A DNA stretch of 39,690 nt from Synechococcus sp. Cruz CV12-2-Slac-r (GCF_024346075.1 NZ_JAGQEK010000003.1:1-39690), one strand, 5' to 3'; positions 1 through 8,623 are shown, counted from the stretch's first letter. The notes: generated by a model from the sequence alone, not told the origin. Made by a program: numbers and translations.

Positions 1-1
1 G

Positions 2-136
2 CGAAGCCGCATCTACAAGCCGGCTTATTACGTCATTAACTTTATCGGCCGTTACAGCCCATGGGTGGTTGGAACCACTGGGGGCGAGATCAGGGCTGAC
101 TTGGTTCATCTGACTAAATCCTGCGTTTCAGGCTAA
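2..136 (+). CDS. C-terminal end of an unidentified protein (5' truncated by window)
   Basis: One frame is open from the first bases to a TAA at 134-136 and gives 44 residues. It contains the fragments YKPAYYVINF and SPWVVGTTGGEIRADL, which look like real protein (aromatic-rich, then Gly-rich). The other two forward frames close early. I do not recognise the family, and the fragment is too short for a functional call. It could also be a chance open frame. Confidence 0.4.
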   Translation, partial: RSRIYKPAYYVINFIGRYSPWVVGTTGGEIRADLVHLTKSCVSG

Positions 137-301
137 GGGCAACCGTGGCATTAGTCGCCCTGTTCCGACGGGAGCGGCGCCCAACAAGCACTCCCGAACC
201 TTCCCTAGCAAACCAAGAAGTACCTGGCTTTTTAATCAATGGATTTGACTTGTGCGTGGCAAATAAACCGCTACCGTAGAGAGAGAGTCAGTCTTTGGGT
301 A

Positions 302-970
302 ATGAGATTAAACGCAATCTGGGAAGCCAGCGAAGAATATTGGATTGGTATTATCGATGCAACTTACGGAATCATCCAGACGCTACTTGTAATCGAACTA
401 CCTATAGTTATATTAAAAACCATAGAGAATCAGAAGCCTCAATCGCAATTAATAATAGGTATGGAGATAGGGGTTACTATTATAGGTTATTTTGCTATTT
501 TTACAATAATATATGACATATGGTTGCATCACAAAGTCCTTCTGTATGGTATCAATAAAAATCGGGTTTTTATCATTTTAACGGGTTGGATTCTTTTTGC
601 GAGTAGTTTAGTGCCTCCAATCTACTACCTAGTAAATCACTACGATCTTGAAGTATTAATGGGAGATCACCGGCATGATTCTGCGATGACTTTCGCGAGT
701 ATCGCCATCTTTGGAATTATAACAATTGTCTATTTGTTTTCAGCAGTAATTGCAAAGTTGGGAAAAAGACAACTTGGGCTAACCCCAGAAAAAAGAGAAG
801 AGTTGGAATTCATATTTGGAACATCATCAACTAAGGTGTTAATCACTGCCTTTATTGGAGTTATAGGGCTCTCACCTCTCACCTACATGCAACCACCAAT
901 TGGAATCGCAGCGATAGCAATTATCACATACTTTCCGATAAACTTCTTCAAAAAAAGGCATAGAAGGTGA
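302..970 (+). CDS. TMEM175-like (DUF1211) integral membrane protein, putative ion channel
   Basis: About six hydrophobic segments are visible across the 222 residues from this start. The first carries IIDATYGIIQTLLVIELP, which fits the pattern of the TMEM175 first helix (consensus FSDxVFAIxxTLLVLE), with the Asp kept but FSD changed to IID. The third helix is preceded by a W..H....Y.I... stretch and ends LVPP, also like TMEM175. Bacterial members of that family are potassium-selective channels; function here is inferred. The ATG at 302 places the first helix near the N terminus; an in-frame ATG at 239 would add 21 residues without a clear Shine-Dalgarno. The gene is clearly richer in A+T (runs such as ataatatatgac) than purM or panC, which suggests transfer. 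The family call is from pattern only. Confidence 0.5.
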   Translation: MRLNAIWEASEEYWIGIIDATYGIIQTLLVIELPIVILKTIENQKPQSQLIIGMEIGVTIIGYFAIFTIIYDIWLHHKVLLYGINKNRVFIILTGWILFASSLVPPIYYLVNHYDLEVLMGDHRHDSAMTFASIAIFGIITIVYLFSAVIAKLGKRQLGLTPEKREELEFIFGTSSTKVLITAFIGVIGLSPLTYMQPPIGIAAIAIITYFPINFFKKRHRR

Positions 971-1139
971 GCGTCAACAAGAGCATTGGCTATTAACCCT
1001 GTTTATCGCTGTCTCATAGCATTGACGTTCAGACAGCACAAGCAGAGAAAGCTGGTTCAGGCCATCCAGAGAGGGGGGGAACGTGTGATGGATCCTCCTC
1101 TCCTCTGGTCTCAAACCTCTCGCCATTAACATTTGAATT

Positions 1140-1634
1140 TTAGAAACTGGCGTTTGCTTCCCAGCGTTGCCCTTGGATAGAGCGAGCTTTACAACTAATT
1201 GATTTTAGTTCCAATTTGCAGTTGCCCAATACAGGCCAAGCTTTTGGCATTTCTTCCGCTATGCCGTTGTTGTTGTATGAAACTTCACTGATACTGCTGA
1301 GTTCCAATTCGATTGGGCCGGTGATCACACAACGGGTATTTTTGCATTGCAAACTATTTTGGCTGGTGCCAGCAAGGGTGAGTTGATTGCTGGAATCAGG
1401 TTGTTTGCCGCGGGCGATGAAACGTACGCTGATTACATCTTTTTGCAATTGATCCAGCACAACCCGGCTGCAGGGCCCCTGCGGTTGATCCTCTAAATTA
1501 CGGCTGCAATTGCTTGTTGAGATGGTGAGATTACCAATGTTTTCAAGTATTTTTTGCGCTGTAACCTCAGTTTGATAAGCGAAAGCTAAGCCTGTTGTAA
1601 GCATCACTAAGCAAATAGTTCGATTCATAGCCAT
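1140..1634 (-). CDS. Secreted protein of unknown function
   Basis: The 164-residue product starts with a typical signal peptide: MAMNR, then a hydrophobic core (TICLVMLTTGLAFAY), and a likely cleavage site after VTAQ near residue 27. The mature part has several cysteines (a CSR pair-like region and paired Cys in LQCKNTRC and CKLELKSISC), consistent with disulfides in the periplasm. No domain is recognised. The gene is last in a leftward run after the zinc-ribbon-like ORF, 27 bp away. A second ATG two codons in (1628) is an alternative start. Confidence 0.6.
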   Translation of the reverse strand: MAMNRTICLVMLTTGLAFAYQTEVTAQKILENIGNLTISTSNCSRNLEDQPQGPCSRVVLDQLQKDVISVRFIARGKQPDSSNQLTLAGTSQNSLQCKNTRCVITGPIELELSSISEVSYNNNGIAEEMPKAWPVLGNCKLELKSISCKARSIQGQRWEANASF

Positions 1635-1661
1635 AAATGAGATAAATCCATTCTGCTGATT

Positions 1662-1820
1662 TTAATAGCCGCTGTCTGCAACGCAGATACCTTGACAAGA
1701 AATCCCATTGGTTGCAGTGCGGCCGCAATGGCCGCATAAAACCTTTTCAATTTCTTTGCTGTCTATAGGCGTTTCAATATCCGTATCGCTTGGAACCTCT
1801 GCAGGTATGGCTTGGCTCAA
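1662..1820 (-). CDS. Small four-cysteine zinc-ribbon-like protein (TTG start)
   Basis: This 52-codon frame begins with TTG at 1820, which overlaps the TGA of the upstream gene (TTGA, 4 nt), a typical translational coupling arrangement, and ends with TAA at 1662. The first half is acidic. The second half holds CGHCGRTATNGISCQGIC followed by VADSGY, i.e. CxxC-x10-CxxxC, a plausible zinc-binding knuckle. The Cys/Gly/Thr pattern is typical of conserved small cyanobacterial proteins rather than of random sequence. No function is known to me. An ATG is absent, so the start rests on the overlap. Confidence 0.6.
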   Translation of the reverse strand: MSQAIPAEVPSDTDIETPIDSKEIEKVLCGHCGRTATNGISCQGICVADSGY

Positions 1821-2407
1821 AGCTCCTCGCTAAGCACCACCGGTAACACTGAAGGAGCAGGGGCATCGGCCGGATCATCGCCTGGTTCCTCCGCTGTGGG
1901 TTGGGTTTCGCAGGCATTTAATGCCTCCTGCAGGATTGAATCAAAGGTTTGGCCAGGCAAGCGATGGCGAGCCACTTCAAGAAAAGCGCGGGCTAAGGAT
2001 TCACCAGCGGCAGCGTGCAGCCTTGGATTATCCCTGCGTCGAGCTTGCTCATGGGCAACTGAACGTAAAAAGCGATCCGTAACGTCGCGTTTTGTGCAAG
2101 CGCGAATCAAACCGTCATCACGCAGGCTGGCGCTACCGAGTTGTTCAAGTTCGGTAATGCGCCGTTGCAGGCTTTCAAATACCTCTTGGGCTTCTTTTTC
2201 AACGGTTTCGAGCTGCCCATCAGACATCTGAGGCAGATCTGCCACATAAACCTTGCCATGATCAGCAAGAGTTAGGTAGGTGGGCCTTGGTCCGCCGCGT
2301 TGCTGTTCAGCGCCAAAACGCTGGGGGCGATTTGGCGGAATTGGGCCAGCTGAACTGCGGCGACGGGTGATACGGGGCTGATTAAGAGACGTTTCGCTTG
2401 AAATCAC
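1817..2407 (-). CDS. Conserved-looking cyanobacterial protein of unknown function
   Basis: A 196-residue soluble protein. The N-terminal 45 residues are basic and low-complexity (Arg/Pro/Gln). Residues about 60-95 form an acidic helical, possibly coiled-coil stretch (DGQLETVEKEAQEVFESL), and 95-165 are helical with many Arg. The C-terminal 30 residues are Pro/Ala/Asp-rich and probably disordered. It lies 72 bp downstream of purM on the same strand and its stop overlaps the TTG of the next small gene, so the three could be one transcript. A short inverted repeat (CCTGG-TTAG-CCAGG, 2421-2434) lies between it and purM. An antisense frame over the same region is a shadow. Confidence 0.6.
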   Translation of the reverse strand: MISSETSLNQPRITRRRSSAGPIPPNRPQRFGAEQQRGGPRPTYLTLADHGKVYVADLPQMSDGQLETVEKEAQEVFESLQRRITELEQLGSASLRDDGLIRACTKRDVTDRFLRSVAHEQARRRDNPRLHAAAGESLARAFLEVARHRLPGQTFDSILQEALNACETQPTAEEPGDDPADAPAPSVLPVVLSEEL

Positions 2408-2479
2408 TTCGGTTATTAGACCTGGTTAGCCAGGCGTTACTTGCAAGTTGATCATTCAGTTTGACAGATCTCAGGTGCC

Positions 2480-3514
2480 CTAAGCCCCATTTGGTAATCC
2501 AGCCACCCCAGCTGGGCCGATTTCAACTTCACCCAGGGGCCATCCGGCCATGCCGAGGCTGCTGATTAGCTCTAGGCAAGGGGCAACTGCAACTTCAGGC
2601 AGCACCAATACAAAGCCCACTCCCAGATTGAAGGTGTGCCATAAATCCGCCTCTGGAATCTGCCCCAGTTGCTGTAGCCAACTGAATAAAGCTGGCCGCT
2701 GCCAGCTGTTCGGATCCACTAGGGCCCTTAATCCTTTCGGTAAGCAGCGGGGCAGGTTTTCGGGTAATCCCCCTCCGGTGATGTGAGCCATGGCATGGAG
2801 CGGTAATCCAGAAGCTCGTAAAGCTTTCACCAATGGTGCATATAAGAGTGTGGGCTCCAGCAAGGCATTGGCAGCAGTGGCACCAGCTAAGGCGTCCTGG
2901 GGGGCATGCAGATCAATGTGGTTATCGCTCAACACTCTCCTCACAAGGCTGAAGCCATTGCTGTGCACCCCGCTGCTGGCAACAGCTATCAAGCGATCAC
3001 CTGCAACAACTTGTTTCCCATCAATTAGTTCGTCTTCTTCCACAACAGCTACGCAAAAGCCTGCGAGGTCGTAACGGCCGGCGGAATAGAACCCAGGCAT
3101 TTCAGCGGTTTCACCGCCGAGTAAGGCGCAACCGCTGCGGCTGCAACCCTCTGCGATACCCAGCACCACTTCGGCCATTGCATCGGGGCTGAGCTTGCCG
3201 GTGGCGATGTAATCAAGAAAAAAGAGTGGTTCAGCGCCGCAGGTGATCACATCGTTTGCGCACATTGCAACCAAATCGATTCCCACCCCGTGATGGCGAC
3301 CACAGTCTTGAGCGAGCTCGAGTTTTGTACCCACACCGTCGGTGCCAGCCACAAGAAGTGGCTTGCGCATACCTGGAGGAAGGCGACAAAGCCCACCAAA
3401 ACCGCCCAGGCCGCCCACCACTTCAGGGCGGCGGGTGGCTTCAACGCTGCTGCGAATGCGATCAACAAAAGCCCTGCCGGCTTCAACATCCACCCCAGCG
3501 CTGCGGTAATCCAT
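2480..3514 (-). CDS. purM: Phosphoribosylformylglycinamidine cyclo-ligase (AIR synthetase)
   Basis: PurM closes the imidazole ring of FGAM with ATP to give AIR, the fifth step of purine synthesis, in the cytosol. The ATG at 3514 ([13 protein letters not shown]) matches the usual family N terminus and gives 344 residues, the normal length; an in-frame start 8 codons upstream is less likely. Family landmarks include [12 protein letters not shown] (about residues 56-67), [12 protein letters not shown], the Gly-rich [11 protein letters not shown] segment and [13 protein letters not shown]. It is transcribed divergently from the rlpA-like gene. Identification is secure. Confidence 0.95.
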   Translation of the reverse strand: MDYRSAGVDVEAGRAFVDRIRSSVEATRRPEVVGGLGGFGGLCRLPPGMRKPLLVAGTDGVGTKLELAQDCGRHHGVGIDLVAMCANDVITCGAEPLFFLDYIATGKLSPDAMAEVVLGIAEGCSRSGCALLGGETAEMPGFYSAGRYDLAGFCVAVVEEDELIDGKQVVAGDRLIAVASSGVHSNGFSLVRRVLSDNHIDLHAPQDALAGATAANALLEPTLLYAPLVKALRASGLPLHAMAHITGGGLPENLPRCLPKGLRALVDPNSWQRPALFSWLQQLGQIPEADLWHTFNLGVGFVLVLPEVAVAPCLELISSLGMAGWPLGEVEIGPAGVAGLPNGA

Positions 3515-3915
3515 TGAAGCTCTCGATCTGGTGAGCATGCTGGCTCAAGCTCCGCCCCAAAATCAATAAAATTTGGTAGACGGTTCTGAGATTGACACAA
3601 GCTTCAATCAGTTGAGCTTATGGCGTTGATCGGATTTGCTGATACTTTCCCCCTTAATCCTGCCGCCAAAGTAATTGCGATCAGGGCGATTAGCCGATTG
3701 ATTGCATTTCCTAATCTAAAAATAAAGCGGCCTAGTGATTAAAAGCAGCTTTTTATTTGCTTTATATTCGATTCGTTGTTCAAATCATTAGGAACTGCAA
3801 CGGGCATTTCGTTATCAAAAACACAGTTTTTTGATTCCTACATGCATTCCAATAAACCGTTGAGCTGGGTTGATCAAGGTCTCCCGGTTGCTGTTAACAG
3901 CCTTTTTCGTTTGTT
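3515..3915. other. 400-bp divergent intergenic region between purM and rlpA
   Basis: No convincing gene is seen on either strand; the open frames here are shadows or read into rlpA. The middle is AT-rich and includes a TATATT box at 3763-3768 that could be a -10 element for rlpA, without a good -35 match. The region must carry the promoters of both flanking genes. Confidence 0.5.
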
Positions 3916-4443
3916 ATGCAAAATCTTCAAGCTGCAAAGTTCCTGTTTTCTAGTGCCTTGCTTTGCATTGCCACTGCTGCAGCAACGATTGCTCCAACTG
4001 TGGCCCAAGAGAACACGGAGCCCCTACAACAGCTCACCGCTCTTGCCGAAACCACAGCCCCAAGCTCCCTGGATCTTGAGCTTCCAGGCCTTGATTCACC
4101 TTTGCCCCTAAAGCTCAAAGCTCCATCTGTGCGGATGTTCCCTCGGGTGCTTGCCTCAAGCCAAGGGGAAGCCAGCTGGTATGGCCCAGGTTTTTTTGGT
4201 AATCGCACCGCTAACGGCGAAGTTTTTAGGCCCGGCAGCCTTACAGCCGCCCATCGCAGCCTGCCCTTTGGCACCAAGGTGAGGGTTACAAATTTGTGGA
4301 ACGGTCGTTCTGCTGTAGTGCGCATCAACGATCGCGGCCCTTTTCATGGCGCTCGGGTGATTGATCTTGCCCATGGAGCAGCCCACGAGCTCGGTTTGAT
4401 TGCTTCTGGCACTGCCCGAGTGAAGCTTGAGGTGTTGCAGTAA
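3916..4443 (+). CDS. rlpA: RlpA-like double-psi beta-barrel protein, septal ring/cell wall
   Basis: The 175-residue product has a signal peptide (MQNLQAAKFLF, hydrophobic core, cleavage likely after VAQ at about residue 30), a Pro/Leu-rich spacer, and a C-terminal DPBB domain (about 88-175). The domain shows ASWYGPGFFGNRTANGE, then AAHRSLPFGTKVRVTN, and VVRINDRGPFHGARVIDLA, the hallmark RlpA stretch with its catalytic-site Asp. Family members bind or cleave peptidoglycan glycan strands. No SPOR domain and no lipobox are seen, so it is probably a soluble periplasmic form. panC starts 6 bp downstream, so the two are likely cotranscribed. Confidence 0.85.
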   Translation: MQNLQAAKFLFSSALLCIATAAATIAPTVAQENTEPLQQLTALAETTAPSSLDLELPGLDSPLPLKLKAPSVRMFPRVLASSQGEASWYGPGFFGNRTANGEVFRPGSLTAAHRSLPFGTKVRVTNLWNGRSAVVRINDRGPFHGARVIDLAHGAAHELGLIASGTARVKLEVLQ

Positions 4444-4449
4444 AGCCCA

Positions 4450-5307
4450 ATGGCTCAGATCCCTCTGCTCCTTTCGCTTCAAGATTTGGAGCAGTGGAAA
4501 TCAGCCAGCACCGAGGCAATTAATTTCGTACCCACCATGGGCGGCTTACATGCCGGCCACGGTGGGCTTTTTAATGCAGCAGCACAACTCGGAACCAGGG
4601 TTTTGGTGAGTGTGTTCGTGAACCCGCTGCAATTTGGCCGCGGCGAGGATTTTGAGCGTTATCCCCGCCAGCTTGAAGCGGATCTACAACTTGCGGCAAG
4701 CCATGGCGTCCATGCTCTTTGGGCGCCTCAAATCAATGATTTATACCCACGGGGAGAAGCGGGGCTAACCCAGGTGTTACCCGCCCCTGAACTGGTGCAG
4801 CATCTCTGCGGCCCCCAGCGACCAACACATTTTCAAGGGGTGTGCACTGTGGTGGCCCGATTATTGGCTTTGGTTCAACCCAAGCGAATTTATCTAGGGG
4901 AAAAGGATTGGCAGCAGCTACAGGTGCTTAAGCGCATGGTGCTGGATTTGGGTTTGCCGGTGCAGGTGATGGCTTGCCCCACCCAAAGGGAAGCGGATGG
5001 CTTGCCCTTTAGTTCGAGGAATACTTACCTCACAGGCGAGCAACGCCAGCAGGCAGCTGCTTTGCCTAAGGCATTGGCTGAATTCAGCATTTGCCCAAAC
5101 CCTGGCATTGCAGATGTGGTTCAAAATAAGGAAACACTTTTGTTGCAGCTACGTTCTTGTTTAGAGGCCGCAGCTCTCCAGGTGGAATATTTGGAATTGG
5201 TAAATCCCCTTAGCTTGCAGCCCCTGCAGCTGTTGGAAACCCCCGCCCTACTCGCTGCAGCTGTGCGTTGCGGCAGCACACGCTTAATTGATCACCGGAT
5301 TTTATAA
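4450..5307 (+). CDS. panC: Pantothenate synthetase
   Basis: PanC ligates pantoate and beta-alanine using ATP in coenzyme A synthesis. The 285 residues show the nucleotide-binding PTMGGLHAGHGGL (HIGH-like), SVFVNPLQFG, the pantoate-binding HFQGVCTVVARLL region, YLGEKDWQQLQ and SSRNTYLT. In most cyanobacteria PanC continues in frame into cytidylate kinase. Here the frame ends at a TAA right after STRLIDHRIL, the usual PanC end, and cmk restarts 10 bp downstream in another frame. Length suits a stand-alone PanC. Confidence 0.93.
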   Translation: MAQIPLLLSLQDLEQWKSASTEAINFVPTMGGLHAGHGGLFNAAAQLGTRVLVSVFVNPLQFGRGEDFERYPRQLEADLQLAASHGVHALWAPQINDLYPRGEAGLTQVLPAPELVQHLCGPQRPTHFQGVCTVVARLLALVQPKRIYLGEKDWQQLQVLKRMVLDLGLPVQVMACPTQREADGLPFSSRNTYLTGEQRQQAAALPKALAEFSICPNPGIADVVQNKETLLLQLRSCLEAAALQVEYLELVNPLSLQPLQLLETPALLAAAVRCGSTRLIDHRIL

Positions 5308-5317
5308 CCAATTTTTC

Positions 5318-6013
5318 ATGACCAATTCAGCAATCATTGCCATTGATGGCCCTGCCGGTGCAGGTAAGAGCACCGTTACCCGCCAGGTGGCCATGCGCTT
5401 GGGATTGGTTTATCTAGATACCGGTGCGATGTATCGAGCTGTTACCTGGCTGCTGCAAAGCCTTGATTTGCCAGTTCAGGAAAGCAAAGCACTGCAGCAG
5501 GCGCTATCAGATCTTGAGCTGCGTTTAGAAGCCCAGCCGCAGGGGGATCAACTTGTGTGGGTGAATGGCAAAAACGTAACGGAGCAAATTCGCACCGCAG
5601 AAATAACAGCTGGCGTATCGGCGGTGGCAGCACTTCCCAGTGTGAGAAATGCCTTAACGGCTCAGCAACGGCGGCTTGGTGCCAGTGGCGGCTTGGTGGC
5701 AGAAGGGCGAGACATAGGCACTGCTGTATTTCCCAATGCGGAGCTCAAGGTTTATCTCACTGCCACGGTGGCAGAACGGGCCCGGCGCCGAAGTGCTGAT
5801 TTGATCCAGCGGGGTTTACCACTACCTGATTTGCAGCAGCTTGAGCAGGAGATCAATACGAGGGATCAACTTGATTCCACAAGGGCGGTAGCCCCCCTCT
5901 GCAAAGCCGCTGATGCTTTGGAACTTGTTAGTGATGGCATGAGCATTGAGCAGGTGGTGCAGCAAATCGTTAGTTGGTATGAGGCAAAGCTCCTTCCCCC
6001 AGGCTTTAGCTAA
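5318..6013 (+). CDS. cmk: Cytidylate kinase
   Basis: Phosphorylates CMP and dCMP in nucleotide salvage. The ATG at 5318 gives 231 residues beginning MTNSAIIAIDGPAGAGKST, with the P-loop GPAGAGKS at residues 9-17. Further landmarks are YLDTGAMYRAVTW, the EGRDIGTAVFP motif and the ARRRSADL lid. It follows panC by 10 bp in a different frame, so it is not expressed as a PanC-Cmk fusion. A frame extension upstream (to 5288) would overlap panC and is not family-like. The 3' end overlaps the stop of convergent cpcF by 8 bp. Confidence 0.93.
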   Translation: MTNSAIIAIDGPAGAGKSTVTRQVAMRLGLVYLDTGAMYRAVTWLLQSLDLPVQESKALQQALSDLELRLEAQPQGDQLVWVNGKNVTEQIRTAEITAGVSAVAALPSVRNALTAQQRRLGASGGLVAEGRDIGTAVFPNAELKVYLTATVAERARRRSADLIQRGLPLPDLQQLEQEINTRDQLDSTRAVAPLCKAADALELVSDGMSIEQVVQQIVSWYEAKLLPPGFS

Positions 6014-6659
6014 AAGCAGCTAGGGCCTGGGCGGCCCGCAAACGCACCACTGGAGTTTCTTCAATGGCTTCCTGGCTGCGAGCTTGCAATAGCCGTAAAC
6101 AGGCTTGAGCAAAGGAGTTTGAGGAATTTCTGCTGAAATTTTCAAGCCCCACCACCGCGGCATAACGCACAATCCACTCCCCATCAGCGCAACCAAGCTT
6201 TAAGCCTGCAAGGCAAATTTCCATTGTTTCAAGCTTTTCTTCTGGCGAAAGCTCAGCCAGCTCTATGCGGCCAAGGCCCATTGCAGCTGCACGTCGCACA
6301 CTGGGGCCGATGTCTTGCTCTATTGCCCTTTGAAGCACCGCTAAACCGCGGGGATCGCCGATTTGGGCAAGAGCTCGCACTGCCCAAGCCCTAGCACCGT
6401 AATTATGTTCATCAAGGTTGTTGAGGATGGGTTGAACTGCTGCTGTTTTGCAGGCAATTAAGCCATCTACAGCGGCAACAGCAGCGCCGGGATTATTTGC
6501 ACTAAGTAATTCAATTAAGCAATTAATTGCTGTTAATTGATCACTGGAGTTAGCGGGCAGATCAGAACAGATAGCTGCTAAATCCCGAGTTGCATCCACT
6601 AAGGAATCTGCGGTAGCGGCTGTTTGCACCGCAAGCAGAAGATCTTTCAGTAAGTTCAT
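6006..6659 (-). CDS. cpcF: Phycocyanin alpha-subunit bilin lyase, CpcF subunit
   Basis: A 217-residue HEAT-repeat protein with repeats such as GARAWAVRALAQIGDPRGLAVLQRA... and RRAAAMGLGRIEL. CpcF acts as a heterodimer with CpcE to attach (and sometimes isomerise) a bilin at Cys84 of the phycocyanin alpha subunit. Position decides the name: the ATG overlaps the cpcE stop by 4 nt (ATGA), and the gene order cpcB-cpcA-cpcE-cpcF is the classical one. Whether the attached bilin is phycocyanobilin (CpcEF) or phycoerythrobilin (RpcEF) cannot be read from the sequence. The stop overlaps convergent cmk. Confidence 0.87.
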   Translation of the reverse strand: MNLLKDLLLAVQTAATADSLVDATRDLAAICSDLPANSSDQLTAINCLIELLSANNPGAAVAAVDGLIACKTAAVQPILNNLDEHNYGARAWAVRALAQIGDPRGLAVLQRAIEQDIGPSVRRAAAMGLGRIELAELSPEEKLETMEICLAGLKLGCADGEWIVRYAAVVGLENFSRNSSNSFAQACLRLLQARSQEAIEETPVVRLRAAQALAAFS

Positions 6660-7483
6660 AGCAATTTATCCATTAAGGCGAGCAGCTGTTGCTCCCTAGC
6701 TCCGAGGGATATGGAGCCTGAGCTTATGAGAGGCTGCTCCACCAAGTTCCTCAGGGCAATCAGCTTTAAACTGTTTTCGGCTAAACAACAACTAATAGCT
6801 TCTGCCGCAGGTCGCCAGCCGCAAGCACCCAGATCCATCAAGGCAGCGCGCCGCATTTGCAGCTGAGGATGTTCAAGCAAAGCCAGCATTGGTTCTGCCC
6901 ACTTGGGATTGCCGCTGATTTGCAGTAGTGCTCTGCTGGCAGCACTAGCCACCACAGGACGTTTGTTTTGTAGAAACCGTTCAAGGGGTTGTTGAAAATC
7001 TTGATTTGTTTCGAACTTAATTGTTATGCAAATTTGGCCGATTGCTTCCAGTAGCGCTTCACAGGGTTCTCCCAAATGCAGGCCATTCCCCACCGGTTCG
7101 TCTGCTCCGGGCAGCAGCAAGCGTTCCATGAGTGGTTTTATCGCCTTTGAATCACCAAGTTCACCAAGAGAACGGGCTGCGGCTTCCCTTAAACCATGAT
7201 CTGGATGCAGTAAAGCTTGAATTAGAGGGGCTAAGGCAGTTTTTGCATGCAACTTGCCAAGGGAGCGAGCAGCGCTTCTTGCCACAGCTATTGCAGCTTC
7301 CGTAGCAGTTGGTTTTATTTCAAGTGCCTTCAGTAAAAGTGGAATTACTTCAGGATGCTGTGACCGCATTCGACCCAGCCACCAAGCGGCATAACAGCGT
7401 TGGCTTGGGTCTTCTTGTTGTTGCAACCGTTGTAATGCTTCAACTTCATTGATAGGCTCCCCAGGCAGAATCTTTTTATCCAT
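6656..7483 (-). CDS. cpcE: Phycocyanin alpha-subunit bilin lyase, CpcE subunit
   Basis: A 275-residue HEAT/PBS-lyase repeat protein, the usual CpcE length. Repeats are visible around residues 30-130 (AWWLGRMRSQHPEVIPLLLKAL, ARSLGKLHAKTALAPLIQAL, AARSLGELGDSKAIKPLMERL), including the LREAAARSLGELGD unit typical of E/F lyases. It partners with CpcF, overlapping by 4 nt, to load Cys84 of CpcA. It lies 88 bp downstream of cpcA behind an intrinsic terminator (7518-7550), so it is probably made in smaller amounts by partial readthrough. Confidence 0.88.
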   Translation of the reverse strand: MDKKILPGEPINEVEALQRLQQQEDPSQRCYAAWWLGRMRSQHPEVIPLLLKALEIKPTATEAAIAVARSAARSLGKLHAKTALAPLIQALLHPDHGLREAAARSLGELGDSKAIKPLMERLLLPGADEPVGNGLHLGEPCEALLEAIGQICITIKFETNQDFQQPLERFLQNKRPVVASAASRALLQISGNPKWAEPMLALLEHPQLQMRRAALMDLGACGWRPAAEAISCCLAENSLKLIALRNLVEQPLISSGSISLGAREQQLLALMDKLL

Positions 7484-7517
7484 CTAGCACAGCATTGTTG
7501 ATATTTAGTTTAAAAGC

Positions 7518-7550
7518 ATAAAAAAACCTCCCTCATGTAGAGGGAGGTTT
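7518..7550 (-). terminator. Intrinsic terminator/attenuator between cpcA and cpcE
   Basis: A perfect 11-bp stem (AAACCTCCCTC / GAGGGAGGTTT) with a 5-nt loop is followed on the minus strand by seven T residues. It stands 22 bp after the cpcA stop and 34 bp before cpcE. This fits strong expression of cpcBA and weak readthrough into the lyase genes. Confidence 0.9.
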
Positions 7551-7571
7551 AGATAACAGATAAACCGAAAC

Positions 7572-8060
7572 TTAAGTTAGCGCGTTTACTGCGTAGTCGA
7601 GGTAGTTGTTGGCTTCGGTTGCGGATTCACCAGTGAGGCCATGGTTGGCTTTGATGTACTTAAGCGCTTCCACATACCAGGAAGGGGAAAGCTCAAAAGT
7701 GCGGTTGATTTCATCAAGGCCGGCGATCAAGTAGTCGTCCATAGGGCCGGTGCCACCTGCCACGAGGCAGTAGGTAACCATGCGCAGGTAGTAACCAATG
7801 TCGCGGGAACACTTGGCTTTACCTTCAGGGGTAGCAGCGAAGTTAGGTCCCTGCATCTGAGTGGTGTAAGGAAACTTCAAATACACCGCTTGAGCAGCAC
7901 CGTTTACCAAGCTGTCAGCTTTGGTTGTGAGGGCTTTAGCCGCATCAAGGCCCGCTTTGGCGCGGTTGAAACGACCAAAGGCGCCTTGAATCTCAGTGTT
8001 GCTGAGGAAACGTCCTTGGGAATCAGCGGCGGAAACAGCCTCTGTGAGGGGAGTTTTCAT
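7572..8060 (-). CDS. cpcA: Phycocyanin alpha subunit
   Basis: 162 residues, the standard length. The bilin-binding cysteine is Cys84 in [20 protein letters not shown], and the C terminus [10 protein letters not shown] is typical. It pairs with CpcB to form the phycocyanin trimer/hexamer at the core-proximal end of phycobilisome rods on the thylakoid's cytoplasmic face. It lies 44 bp downstream of cpcB in the same operon. Marine strains often call this gene rpcA when Cys84 carries phycoerythrobilin; the sequence alone does not decide this. Confidence 0.95.
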   Translation of the reverse strand: MKTPLTEAVSAADSQGRFLSNTEIQGAFGRFNRAKAGLDAAKALTTKADSLVNGAAQAVYLKFPYTTQMQGPNFAATPEGKAKCSRDIGYYLRMVTYCLVAGGTGPMDDYLIAGLDEINRTFELSPSWYVEALKYIKANHGLTGESATEANNYLDYAVNALT

Positions 8061-8104
8061 TGGATGGTTTGGTGGGAAGAGTTAAAAAGTTAAGTCGACT
8101 GCTT

Positions 8105-8623
8105 TTAAGCAACAGCGGCTGCAGCGCGGTCAAAATAAGTGCCAATTTCACTCACCAAAGCGGTGCAATCACCATTGGTGATGCCATTGCGATCATTAAC
8201 GATCCCGATGGCTGTTTGCTTCATGAGATTCACGCCAGCTGCCACAGATGAACCTGGGGTGCCAAGGGCTAGATAGGTTTCACGCAAGCCGTTCAGGCAG
8301 CGATCCTCCAATACAGAAGCATCACCGGCGAAAATTGCATATGTCACGTAGCGGAGGATGATCTCCATGTCGCGTAGGCAAGCGGCCATGCGGCGGCTGG
8401 TGTAGGCGTTGCCTCCTGGCGCGATCAATGCAGGTTGCTCAGCAAACAACTGACGGGCTGCGCTAGCCACGATGGTTGATGAGTTGCTGGAGATACGATT
8501 CACGGAATCCAGACGCTTATTGCTGTCCGAAACCATCTTCGCGAGAGCATCGATCTCACCAGGATTTATGAATTGACCCCGGGCGTCTGCCTGGGCGAGA
8601 ACCCTCGTGAAGGCGTCGAACAT
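8105..8623 (-). CDS. cpcB: Phycocyanin beta subunit
   Basis: 172 residues beginning [16 protein letters not shown]. Bilin sites are Cys82 ([12 protein letters not shown]) and Cys153 ([12 protein letters not shown]); Asn72 (GGNAYT), the usual gamma-N-methylation site, is present. An AAGGAG Shine-Dalgarno lies 8 nt before the ATG (8632-8637). It heads the cpcBAEF run and is 153 bp downstream of pebB on the same strand; the spacer probably holds its own promoter. Confidence 0.96.
   Translation of the reverse strand: MFDAFTRVLAQADARGQFINPGEIDALAKMVSDSNKRLDSVNRISSNSSTIVASAARQLFAEQPALIAPGGNAYTSRRMAACLRDMEIILRYVTYAIFAGDASVLEDRCLNGLRETYLALGTPGSSVAAGVNLMKQTAIGIVNDRNGITNGDCTALVSEIGTYFDRAAAAVA

Noticed and set aside
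1066-1110. Imperfect CCAGAG...CTCTGG hairpin between the TMEM175-like and secreted-protein genes
   Set aside because: It might be a bidirectional terminator, but the stem is irregular and lacks a T tract on either strand, so no feature is claimed.
1812-2231. Ser-rich 139-codon plus-strand frame
   Set aside because: Lies antisense to the 196-aa gene; composition is that of a complementary frame and there are no family features.
3776-4111. 111-codon plus-strand frame upstream of and across rlpA
   Set aside because: Overlaps the rlpA signal peptide and DPBB gene in another frame; no protein-like features.
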